A DNA stretch of 34,175 nucleotides from Blautia sp. Its GTDB lineage: Bacteria > Bacillota > Clostridia > Lachnospirales > Lachnospiraceae. The stretch's first letter is position 1. Every line of letters starts with the position of its first letter. Position numbers and translations under genes: made by a program. The stretch spans positions 1 to 34,175 of the forward strand of contig JAETNR010000048.1 of assembly GCA_021772055.1 (NCBI GenBank), in the 5' to 3' direction. Shown one piece after another: positions 1 to 6,539 of this stretch. The notes beneath the pieces were generated by a model. The model ran no database searches. It worked only from the letters and a program-made list of their open reading frames with translations, and was not told the origin of the DNA.

Positions 1-81
1 ATACCTGATATGGCATGAAAGCAACATGAAAATTAGGGTGGATATAGGATGGACAGTTTGGAAAACCTTAGAGTTTTAGCG

Positions 82-146
82 GGTTCCAAGGATTTTTTCC
101 GGGGTCTGCAACACCTCTATCCCCGGTTCAAATCCGGGTGGCACCT
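82..146 (+). tRNA. tRNA-Cys(GCA)-like sequence with truncated D-arm, or a 3' tRNA fragment
   Basis: The 3' part folds as a normal tRNA. The anticodon stem is GGGGT/ACCTC (101-105 with 113-117, one G-U pair). The loop is CTGCAAC with anticodon GCA. The T-arm is CCCGG-TTCAAAT-CCGGG (122-138), and the 3' acceptor strand TGGCACC is followed by discriminator T, as expected for Cys. CCA is not encoded. The 5' side is odd: GGTTCCA (82-88) can pair with the acceptor at 6 of 7 positions, but only 12 nt separate it from the anticodon stem, leaving room for at most a 3-bp D-stem (GGA/TCC). No normal D-loop G-G or U8 is present. It is either a 65-nt tRNA with a minimal D-arm, or the 3' half of a tRNA-Cys left at the end of an integrated element, with the break in the anticodon stem. 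A terminator follows directly. Confidence 0.5.
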
Positions 147-150
147 CTGA

Positions 151-180
151 AAAAGTCTTGAATTTCAAGACTTTTTTGTT
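151..180 (+). terminator. Intrinsic terminator after the tRNA-Cys-like sequence
   Basis: An 11-bp perfect stem (AAAAGTCTTGA with TCAAGACTTTT) has a 3-nt loop and continues into a T-rich tail. It starts 4 nt after the tRNA discriminator base, as for a native tRNA transcription unit. Confidence 0.85.
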
Positions 181-182
181 TT

Positions 183-554
183 TATGTTGTATAAGTCAGA
201 GGATTCAAGCACATAGATTTTTTCGCAACACGTTGGATCGGAAGCAATAAAGGTTTAGCGAATATAGATGATTAATACCACTAAGTCAGATGATGACAGG
301 GTGGTATTTTTGTACCTATTTATCCATTTCTTAATTTTCTCAAGAGTATGTTTGTTAGTACTTTCAGCCTTAAACAGAAGGAGAGCCGGGAACTACAGTC
401 TCGAGTGCCCGGCTAAATGAAAAAGAAAAGTATTACATCAATCTATGTAAAAAAGGTTTTGCCCTTTGTTTGATTATTACTATACCCGACATCTGTGAAA
501 GACTTGTGATGCGTAGGTGAAATAATTGTGAAAGACTAAACAAGAGAAAAATCA
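183..554. other. Gene-free stretch
   Basis: No convincing coding region is seen on either strand. It holds one terminator-like hairpin (274-311) and a 7-bp hairpin AGCCGGG/CCCGGCT (384-414) without a T-tract. A short direct repeat TGTGAAAGACT occurs near 495 and 528. No further function can be assigned. Confidence 0.5.
274..311 (+). terminator. Terminator-like hairpin
   Basis: AATACCAC (274-281) pairs with GTGGTATT (301-308), the loop is 19 nt, and Ts follow. It has the form of a plus-strand intrinsic terminator, but no gene is recognised directly upstream other than the tRNA-like sequence. Confidence 0.5.
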
Positions 555-576
555 GGGGGCTGCTTCGGCAGCCCCA
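555..576 (-). terminator. Terminator of the small Cys-rich protein gene
   Basis: GGGGCTGC (556-563) and GCAGCCCC (568-575) form a perfect 8-bp stem with a 4-nt loop. Read on the minus strand the hairpin is followed by CTGATTTTTC, so it terminates the leftward gene that stops at 583. Confidence 0.8.
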
Positions 577-582
577 ATATAT

Positions 583-777
583 TTAATAATGATCACGTCG
601 ATCATCTCTTCGGCTGCCGCGTCTGTCGTCTCTTCGGTCATCGCGTCTGTCATCTCGACGATCATCACGTCTGCCGTCTCTGCGGCCGTGATCACAGTCG
701 CATCGGCATGGGGGACACGGAGGACATCCACGGCGGCGGCGTTCCTGGAAAAAAGGATCTAAAAAATCATCAGGCAT
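583..777 (-). CDS. Small Cys-rich protein with Arg/Asp repeats, function unknown
   Basis: This is a 64-residue protein. The start at 777 is chosen because AAGGAGG lies just upstream on the minus strand; longer readings extend into the opposing promoter. It has three visible parts: an N-terminal acidic/aromatic stretch (MPDDFLDPFF), a Cys cluster CPPCPPCRCDCDH at residues 18-30 that could bind metal, and a low-complexity C-terminus of repeated RRDD units from about residue 32, ending in RRDHY. The gene is divergent from a metal-exporter/Fur operon and has its own terminator. I do not recognise a family. The Cys cluster and the neighbours suggest a metal-related or surface role, but this is inference. 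The ribosome site and terminator support a real gene. Confidence 0.6.
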   Translation of the reverse strand: MPDDFLDPFFQERRRRGCPPCPPCRCDCDHGRRDGRRDDRRDDRRDDRRDDRRGSRRDDRRDHY

Positions 778-821
778 AAGAAAACCCTCCTTTTTGTTTA
801 ATATATGCAGGAGATGAGTAC

Positions 822-849
822 TTGACATTTCCATAAAAACAGATATAAT
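822..849 (+). promoter_or_regulatory. Sigma-A promoter of the metal-exporter/Fur operon
   Basis: The -35 box is TTGACA (822-827) and the -10 box is TATAAT (844-849), with a 16-bp spacer. Two palindromic operators lie immediately downstream and would overlap the transcription start. Confidence 0.75.
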
Positions 850-855
850 ACAAAA

Positions 856-887
856 TGCAACTAATTTGCAAATGCAAGTAAATTGCA
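856..887. promoter_or_regulatory. Two tandem TGCAA-N5-TTGCA palindromes, candidate Fur-family operator
   Basis: TGCAA-CTAAT-TTGCA lies at 856-870 and TGCAA-GTAAA-TTGCA at 873-887. They have identical half-sites and a 17-bp centre-to-centre spacing. The junction also forms the 10-bp palindrome ATTTGCAAAT (864-873). They lie just after the -10 box, where a bound repressor would block initiation. The Fur-family gene two positions downstream is the obvious candidate binder. The half-site differs from the classic Fur/PerR box, so the assignment is inferred from position and symmetry. Confidence 0.65.
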
Positions 888-925
888 AAGAATGGTTGGT
901 AGAATCAGTGACATTTGGAGGATAT

Positions 926-1780
926 ATGAAAGAAATTTTATTGGATTCTTTTGTGGACAGTACGAAATTACTTCCCTTTCTTTTCCTGACATATTTGTTA
1001 ATGGAATTCTTGGAGCATAATACAGGAAATGCTGCCAGCAGACGGATAGAAACTGCAGGTAGAATCGGACCGCTGTGGGGGGGATTGCTTGGCGTGATAC
1101 CTCAGTGTGGGTTTTCAGCCGCAGCATCCAGTCTTTTTTCCGGAAGAGTGATTACTGTAGGGACACTTCTTGCGGTCTATTTGTCTACATCGGATGAAAT
1201 GCTGCCTCTTATGATTTCCAATGCAGTGCCTGTGATGACGATCGTGCGGATCCTTGGTTTGAAGGCCGTGATTGGAATTCTGTCCGGCTTTGTACTGGAT
1301 TATTGTTATACTCATATTTTGAAGGCAGAGAAGGAAAAGGCAAATATTCATAAAATATGCGAAGAGGAGCATTGTCACTGCGAGCAGGGGATTATTTATT
1401 CTGCTTTGGGGCATACCATAAAGATTTTTATTTATATTCTCTTGATTTCTGTGTGCTTAAATATTATCATTGGAGTAATTGGAGAAGATACCCTGGCGAC
1501 TCTCTTTTTGAGGATGCCGGTCATTGGAGAAGCTGTGGCTGCACTGGTAGGACTGATTCCCAACTGTGCCTCTTCCGTAGTGATTACACAGCTTTATCTG
1601 GATAAAATAATCAGCGCAGGCGCTATGATGGCAGGGCTTCTGGTGAATGCGGGAGTAGGCCTTCTGGTACTGATACGTCTGAATAAGAACAGGAAGCAGA
1701 ATGCAGGTATTATTTTGATACTTTATATCATCGGTGTACTCTGGGGAAGTTTGATTGAATTGGCGGGAATTATTTTTTAA
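926..1780 (+). CDS. Putative heavy-metal/manganese exporter, ArsP_2-like multi-TM permease
   Basis: This is a 284-residue polytopic membrane protein. Hydrophobic segments are seen at about residues 12-30, 48-66, 76-90, 98-125, 165-185, 195-220 and 228-282. Two internally related motifs, PQCGFS (59-64) and PNCASS (212-217), suggest a duplicated half-transporter with a Cys in each half. A hydrophilic loop near 140-155 carries HCHCEQ, a plausible metal-sensing or metal-binding patch. This pattern fits the putative 10-TM heavy-metal exporter family often annotated as 'putative manganese transporter'. The start at 926 follows GGAGG at 917-921; an upstream in-frame ATG at 866 lies inside the operator. 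It probably forms an operon with the Fur-family gene 74 bp downstream. The substrate is not determinable from sequence. Confidence 0.75.
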   Translation: MKEILLDSFVDSTKLLPFLFLTYLLMEFLEHNTGNAASRRIETAGRIGPLWGGLLGVIPQCGFSAAASSLFSGRVITVGTLLAVYLSTSDEMLPLMISNAVPVMTIVRILGLKAVIGILSGFVLDYCYTHILKAEKEKANIHKICEEEHCHCEQGIIYSALGHTIKIFIYILLISVCLNIIIGVIGEDTLATLFLRMPVIGEAVAALVGLIPNCASSVVITQLYLDKIISAGAMMAGLLVNAGVGLLVLIRLNKNRKQNAGIILILYIIGVLWGSLIELAGIIF

Positions 1781-1854
1781 CCGAATGAAATCAAGAAACG
1801 GAGTAAATCAGGAATATACATTTGAAAAGTATTATTGTGTTTAGGAGGCAGAAG

Positions 1855-2268
1855 ATGGCAGGCAGCAGCTATGTGACGGCAAGCCGCAGAAAAATACTCG
1901 ATTTTTTGAAGGAAAGTGATGAGCGGTCGGTAACGGCGGCAGATGTGGATGCCTATTTGAAGGCTCAGAACAGTGAGGTAAACATTACCACAGTTTACCG
2001 TTATCTTGATAAACTGGCCAAAGAAGGAACCATCATGAAATATGTTGCAGAAAAGGGCGGACAGTCTGCTTACCAGTATGTGAACCCGGCACGGCGCTGC
2101 AGCGAACACCTGCATTTGAAATGCCTGAAATGCGGAAGGATCATCCATCTTGACTGCCAGTTTATGAAAGAGATATCTGAACATATTTCCAAGGATCATG
2201 GTTTTTCCCTGCACTGTGAAAATTCCGTTTTGTATGGGGTTTGCAGGGAATGTAAAGAAAAAGAATAA
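1855..2268 (+). CDS. Fur-family metal-dependent transcriptional regulator
   Basis: This is a 137-residue protein of normal Fur length. The N-terminal winged helix includes the recognition region NITTVYRYLDKLAKEG (residues 43-58). The C-terminal dimerisation domain carries the two structural zinc pairs, C90-x2-C93 and C130-x2-C133, plus His/Glu ligands in SEHLH (83-87). The start at 1855 follows TTAGGAGG at 1841-1848; an in-frame ATG at 1822 lacks such a site. The gene is co-oriented with the exporter and likely controls the operon through the palindromes at 856-887. Whether it senses zinc, manganese, iron or peroxide cannot be told from sequence. A terminator follows. Confidence 0.85.
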   Translation: MAGSSYVTASRRKILDFLKESDERSVTAADVDAYLKAQNSEVNITTVYRYLDKLAKEGTIMKYVAEKGGQSAYQYVNPARRCSEHLHLKCLKCGRIIHLDCQFMKEISEHISKDHGFSLHCENSVLYGVCRECKEKE

Positions 2269-2275
2269 TAAAAAC

Positions 2276-2317
2276 TGCCGCGTCCTTGACTTGAAATCAA
2301 AGATGCGGCAATTTTTT
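2276..2317 (+). terminator. Terminator of the exporter/Fur operon
   Basis: TGCCGC at 2276 pairs with GCGGCA ending at 2310. The stem is extended by GTC/GAT pairing and is followed by TTTTTT. Confidence 0.8.
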
Positions 2318-2435
2318 CTATTCTGCCGGAGGGTATTGCTCAATTGTAGGCTGATAGGAGACGATATTTCTCATCATGCCGCTGTCTGCTACATAAAAGC
2401 AGATCCTGATACAAAATGTCCGTTGGAGATAGAAT

Positions 2436-2494
2436 TCCACCAGAGAAAACCGTTTGTGCTTATGCAGGGAAAAAAGGTTCTCCGGTGGATTTTT
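2436..2494 (+). terminator. Second plus-strand terminator-like hairpin
   Basis: Positions 2436-2451 pair with 2476-2489 in about 13 bp, with one mismatch and a two-base bulge, followed by TTTTT. It ends just before the stop codon of the opposing LacI-kinase gene. Only plus-strand transcripts would be terminated, so it could be a backup terminator or the end of a short unrecognised RNA. Confidence 0.5.
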
Positions 2495-2496
2495 GT

Positions 2497-4401
2497 TTAG
2501 AGCTTTAATAAATTTGGATTGACACGTCCGATATACGCATCCAATGTGCTTTTGTCGACCAGCGCAGGCACAACGCCCTGGCGGGATACGCAGAATGAAG
2601 CGGCATAAAGTGCAATCTGGACGGCTGCTTCAATAGAAAAACCTTCGATCAAATACGCGGCAAGAGCTGAAATAAAAGCGTCTGCACCACCTGTTGTATC
2701 AACAACAGTTACGGAAACCGCCGGGAAAAATTGGGAAATGTCGGCAGTTTTTAAGTAACAGCCGTCATGTCCAAGCGTAATGATAACAATAGGAATTCCC
2801 TGACTGAAAAAATAACCGGCCTGTTCTTCTACAGAAAGATGTTCCGGACAAAGCACAGAAGCTTCTTTTCGATTGGGAACCAAAATATCTGTATAAGAAA
2901 TAAGTTCCTGAGGGATCTGTTTCATAGCAGCTGGCTTTACTATATTTTTTGCACCATAAGTTTTACTCAGACGAGCCGCCTCCAGGATCGTCTCTGGTGG
3001 AAGTTCCGTGGAGAGGAGACAGTAACCGGCATTTTTGAACAGATGGCGGCGCTGAAGTACCCGGTCGCCTGTTAAGTGAGCGTTTGCTCCTGATAGAATG
3101 GTGATGGTACTTTCACCATCTTCTTCAATATAAATATAAGCTTTTCCTGTTTGGCATCCCATATCGCGAAATATTCCCTGAGTAGAAAGCTTTTCACTGC
3201 TGAGGGCATTCATGGCAATCGTAGAATCTATGTCGCTGCCGATTGCGGCTATCAGAGAAACTTCACGTTCAAGACGGGCTGCGCCAATAGCTTGATTGGC
3301 ACCTTTTCCCCCAAGGGTTACAGTTGCGTTTTGGATACGTGTAGTTTTTCCGGTTTGAGGAAGATGATCTACATTGAAGGTAGTGTCGATGTTGATACTC
3401 CCAATTGCTACAATCTTTTTGGGGCGAAGAGAGGAAGGGAGATCGATGCTGTATTCGTGATTAAATGTACATGGGGCTGTAAATAATGCGGAGTCTGACA
3501 AAACTTCTTTTTTTTCACATTTTTGTATCATTTGTTCACAAATAAAAGTGCCAAATTTGTGATATGGTATTTCTAGACCGGAAATATGAGGAAATGCTCC
3601 GGCATCGCTGATATCATTCTTCAAACTTACAAGAGAAAAATCGGAGGGGATGCTGTAGTGGAGCTGGTCCAGTTGCTCGTAAAGCGAAAGGGATGCAGCG
3701 TAGTGACTGCTGACAATACTGGTCACTTCGGATGCTGCCATTTTCAGACAGCAGTCGTTGTCGTTGATAAAAAATTCCAATTTCGAATCATGAGGAAGCT
3801 GGTTATCATATAAACATTTCCGGTAACCTTCCAGAACAAGTTCAGATCTCCGATTGTTTTTTTTCATCAAACAGGCGATTCTGGTGTGCTTCGAATTGAT
3901 CAGTTTCTGTGTTAAAGCGTATCCCATTGGCATAAAGTCGATCTCATAGGATGGAAATCTGGCTGCAGAATTAAGGTAACTGAAGCAAATACCATGTTCT
4001 GTTAAATAATGAGCATTTTTTTCACTTTCCAATCCAACCGGCTCCCATAAAACCCCATCTGCGTTTTTTTTGCAGATAGATGTGATATGCTTTAATTCTA
4101 ATTGGGCATCGTATTGACTGTCAAAGACAAGAACGCTGTAACCGTGCTGCTGTGCCGCCTGCACAATGCCGCTAATGAGCTGATTGGTTTTTGAAGAGGA
4201 ACGGAGCAGCACAGCGATTAAGAATGTTTTAGCCTGAGAAATACTCTTTGCCATGCCATAAGGCGTATAATTATATTCTTTTACAATTTTTAATACTCGT
4301 TCACGAGTATCCGGGTGTATGCTTTGCGCTTTATTATTAATGATTTTGGATACAGTAGAAGTGGATACTCCTGCCAGTTTTGCAATTTCACCAATTGTCA
4401 T
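2497..4401 (-). CDS. LacI-family repressor fused to a PfkB/ribokinase-type sugar kinase
   Basis: This is a 634-residue fusion. Residues 1-55 form a LacI helix-turn-helix (IGEIAKLAGVSTSTVSKIIN) and about 60-325 the periplasmic-binding-protein-like effector domain. Residues about 330-634 are a complete PfkB kinase starting at KKIVAIGSINID, with the substrate motif GGKGANQA and the ATP/anion-hole motif DTTGGAD (568-574). This keeps the catalytic Asp574 but reads GGAD where ribokinases usually have GAGD. The start has AGGAGG directly upstream. The protein divides its locus with a divergent importer operon whose promoter carries LacI-like half-sites, so it likely represses that operon. The kinase half may phosphorylate the imported sugar or act as a second sensor. 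LacI-kinase fusions are uncommon; no frameshift is seen and the domain linker is in frame. Confidence 0.85.
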   Translation of the reverse strand: MTIGEIAKLAGVSTSTVSKIINNKAQSIHPDTRERVLKIVKEYNYTPYGMAKSISQAKTFLIAVLLRSSSKTNQLISGIVQAAQQHGYSVLVFDSQYDAQLELKHITSICKKNADGVLWEPVGLESEKNAHYLTEHGICFSYLNSAARFPSYEIDFMPMGYALTQKLINSKHTRIACLMKKNNRRSELVLEGYRKCLYDNQLPHDSKLEFFINDNDCCLKMAASEVTSIVSSHYAASLSLYEQLDQLHYSIPSDFSLVSLKNDISDAGAFPHISGLEIPYHKFGTFICEQMIQKCEKKEVLSDSALFTAPCTFNHEYSIDLPSSLRPKKIVAIGSINIDTTFNVDHLPQTGKTTRIQNATVTLGGKGANQAIGAARLEREVSLIAAIGSDIDSTIAMNALSSEKLSTQGIFRDMGCQTGKAYIYIEEDGESTITILSGANAHLTGDRVLQRRHLFKNAGYCLLSTELPPETILEAARLSKTYGAKNIVKPAAMKQIPQELISYTDILVPNRKEASVLCPEHLSVEEQAGYFFSQGIPIVIITLGHDGCYLKTADISQFFPAVSVTVVDTTGGADAFISALAAYLIEGFSIEAAVQIALYAASFCVSRQGVVPALVDKSTLDAYIGRVNPNLLKL

Positions 4402-4438
4402 AAAAAACCTCCTGGATAAATCTTCCGTTGCTGTGTTT

Positions 4439-4468
4439 ATTATGCCTTATATGGTGTATTTTTGTCAA
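4439..4468 (-). promoter_or_regulatory. Promoter of the LacI-kinase gene
   Basis: On the minus strand TTGACA (4468-4463) is followed after 18 bp by CATAAT (4444-4439). This is about 40 bp upstream of the start codon. Confidence 0.6.
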
Positions 4469-4665
4469 TAAAAGCACCTAATAAATAGATAAAATTTACA
4501 AAAAAAAAGTTTCGTAAATTATTTTACTGGTAAGATATTGCATTGAGGGGGAGATGTATTGTATAATGCTTAAAATTATCAATTCCTTTGATCTGCCGGG
4601 CGCGGGGATGGGGAACTGCTGTCAGAAAGATTTATTATTGCCATATAAAAAGAGAGGTGCGGAAG

Positions 4666-4952
4666 ATGAAATACTTTGATAAACAATGGATAGAAAAAAA
4701 TACAAAGACTTATACGAATGAAGATCAGGCATTTCGAGCCCTTCTTGGGGGGATTGGAACAGGAAACGTATCTTTAAATGCAGCCGGTCAGCTTTGCGAC
4801 TTTGAGATGATGAATCATCCGGATACCAATATGATCTGACACAGGATAAAGTGGAATTTTCACCAAAAGTAAACAAAGATGATTTCGCCTGCTTTTATTC
4901 TAACGGAAAATCATGGGGGATTTACACGGAAGGAAAAAAGATTTCATTATAA
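4666..4952 (+). pseudogene. Internally deleted remnant of a GH116-like glycosidase gene
   Basis: The ATG at 4666 has an upstream AGAGAGGTG. It opens a frame with the N-terminal signature of GH116/GBA2-type glycosidases: FRALLGGIGTGNVSLNAAG, then LCDFEMMNHPD. The frame stops at 4839 after 57 residues. In another frame from about 4832 to 4952 the sequence reads YDLTQDKVEFSP, then DDFACFYSNGKSWGIYTEG, and stops. This looks like the C-terminal beta-strand end of the same type of protein. The gene, normally several hundred codons, has therefore lost almost all of its interior, leaving both ends joined out of frame. A terminator follows at 4960. Assignment to GH116 rests on motif recognition. Confidence 0.65.
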
Positions 4953-4959
4953 AACGAAT

Positions 4960-4993
4960 ACACCGACTGAATTTTTTGGTCGGTGTTTTTTTT
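4960..4993 (+). terminator. Intrinsic terminator after the glycosidase remnant
   Basis: ACACCGAC (4960-4967) pairs with GTCGGTGT (4979-4986), followed by eight Ts. It isolates the importer promoter from upstream transcription. Confidence 0.85.
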
Positions 4994-5070
4994 ATATATA
5001 TGAAATTGTGCAAAATAACCATAAAAATAATTTAGTAAAATAATTTTCTTTAAAATATAACAAAAAGAGA

Positions 5071-5099
5071 TTGACAAATGAAAAGAAATTACATATAAT
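5071..5099 (+). promoter_or_regulatory. Sigma-A promoter of the sugar importer operon
   Basis: Consensus TTGACA (5071-5076) and TATAAT (5094-5099) are separated by 17 bp. AAGGAGGA at 5143-5150 is the ribosome site of the first gene. Confidence 0.85.
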
Positions 5100-5107
5100 A
5101 CAAATCA

Positions 5108-5134
5108 AGAAAACGGTTTAGGAAAACGTTATCT
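5108..5134. promoter_or_regulatory. LacI-type operator candidates downstream of the -10 box
   Basis: Two AAAACG-centred imperfect palindromes follow each other: AAAACGGTTT (5110-5119) and GAAAACGTTATC (5122-5133). They resemble the AAACGNTT core bound by LacI-family regulators and cover the expected transcription start. The nearby LacI-kinase fusion is the likely ligand. A catabolite (CcpA) site is an alternative reading. Confidence 0.5.
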
Positions 5135-5157
5135 TATACGCAAAGGAGGAAATTAAA

Positions 5158-6468
5158 ATGAAAAAAAGAACAAAGAAAGTTACAGCGGTTTGTCTGGCAG
5201 GTATTATGGCAGCCGGGGTTACAGTTCCTGTCTGGGCTGAAGAGCAGACAAAGGTCACAATGTCAAATTATGTTACGATTGATGCAGCGCGTGAACCTTT
5301 TGAGAAGGATATTGTAGGTGCACTGGAAACTGTATTGCCGAATGTGGATATGGAACTGCAGGTTTATAGTGACCGTCAGAATGTTTTTGTTGAAGTTGCC
5401 GGAGGAGCCGGCCCTGATATTCTTGCTCTGGATGGACCTACAGATGTTGTGGAATTTGCGGATGCAGAAAAGGTAATTGATTTAACTCCATATGCAGAAA
5501 AATTCGGATGGAGCGATATTATTGCTGAATGGGCATACAATACTTCCGTATATAACGGCAAACTGTATTCCCTTCCGGCTGCTTTTGAAGGCTTAGGAAT
5601 GTTTTATAACCTGGATATCATGAATGAACATGGTTGGTCAATACCGACTAATCTGGAAGAACTTGAAACATTGATGCAGGAGATTAAAGATGCAGGATTG
5701 ATTCCTATTGTTTTTGGCAATGCGAACTACCAGGGTGCGGTAGACCACTTGTATTCGACAATGTTAAGCTGCTATGCAGGACCGTCTGTAGTAAAACAGG
5801 CTGTAAACGGAGAAATTCCATGGGATGATCCTCAGATGGTAGCCGCTATCGACAAATTTAAAGAATGGTTTGACAAAGGATATATTACGGATGGCGCATC
5901 TCAGACGATTACCCAGGATGACCAGTTGGCATTTTTTGCAGACGGAAGAGCAGCGATGATGATCAGCGGAACATGGAACGGAGCAGGGCTTATTTATACC
6001 TATCCGGAAACAGACTGGACCTTTGAAATGATGCCTGTATTGAATGAAGAGGCAGGGCAGATCTTACCGATCGCAGTAGGTGAAAGCTATGCCATCAATG
6101 CAAATTCCGAAAACCCGGATGTTTGTGCAGAAATCCTGAATCTTCTGTATTCAGATGAAAATATTTTCTACAATGCAGTTAACAGTGGTGCAATTCAGCC
6201 GTTCCCACTGGAGAACTTTGATATTGGAGAACTGAAAAATGTAGATGAAAAAGTAGTTCATATGAATGAAGTCCTTACACAGGCTTCGAAAGATAACAAA
6301 ATCGGGTATTGTTCATGGAGCTTCTGGCCGTCTGACGCAAGAGTATACATGAATGAAAACTTTGACGGTGTGCTTCTGGGTACTCTGAGTGCAGCGGATT
6401 ACATGAAGAATACACAGGAATATATTGATAAGGGCCTGGAAGAAGGGGCAACTCCGGTACTTCCGTAA
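5158..6468 (+). CDS. Extracellular solute-binding protein of a sugar ABC importer
   Basis: This 436-residue protein belongs to the family-1 (MalE-like) carbohydrate-binding proteins. It has an N-terminal signal peptide (basic KKRTKK, hydrophobic core, cleavage probably after VWA at about residue 27) and then a two-lobe binding fold. Features such as GGAGPDILALDG near residue 80 and a MMISGTWNG segment near residue 265 support this. The gene is preceded by a strong promoter and AAGGAGGA. Two permease genes follow, but no ATPase gene is nearby, so a shared MsmX-type ATPase is probable. No lipobox Cys is visible, which is unusual for a Gram-positive binding protein: the only Cys in the signal (residue 12) is not in a lipobox context. 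The substrate is inferred from neighbours to be a glycoside or ribosylated compound. Confidence 0.85.
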   Translation: MKKRTKKVTAVCLAGIMAAGVTVPVWAEEQTKVTMSNYVTIDAAREPFEKDIVGALETVLPNVDMELQVYSDRQNVFVEVAGGAGPDILALDGPTDVVEFADAEKVIDLTPYAEKFGWSDIIAEWAYNTSVYNGKLYSLPAAFEGLGMFYNLDIMNEHGWSIPTNLEELETLMQEIKDAGLIPIVFGNANYQGAVDHLYSTMLSCYAGPSVVKQAVNGEIPWDDPQMVAAIDKFKEWFDKGYITDGASQTITQDDQLAFFADGRAAMMISGTWNGAGLIYTYPETDWTFEMMPVLNEEAGQILPIAVGESYAINANSENPDVCAEILNLLYSDENIFYNAVNSGAIQPFPLENFDIGELKNVDEKVVHMNEVLTQASKDNKIGYCSWSFWPSDARVYMNENFDGVLLGTLSAADYMKNTQEYIDKGLEEGATPVLP

Positions 6469-6491
6469 GTGTAAATCTTAGAGAAATGTAT

Positions 6492-6515
6492 AAGGGGAAG
6501 GTGATCTTCCCCTTT
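6492..6515 (+). terminator. Intercistronic hairpin between binding-protein and permease genes
   Basis: AAGGGGAAG (6492-6500) and CTTCCCCTT (6506-6514) form a perfect 9-bp stem with a 5-nt loop and a short TTTTC tail. Such partial terminators after a binding-protein gene commonly keep permease expression lower. That role is inferred. Confidence 0.6.
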
Positions 6516-6539
6516 TCTGATTAGGAAAGGACTGGTAGT

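Noticed and set aside
590..700. Short tandem units that look like a repeat array
   Set aside because: They are codons of the RRDD protein repeat, not CRISPR repeats; no constant-length spacers.
2198..2500. A 100-codon plus-strand frame overlapping the end of the Fur gene
   Set aside because: No ribosome site, overlaps a terminator and a strong hairpin, and reads as unstructured sequence; judged a chance frame.
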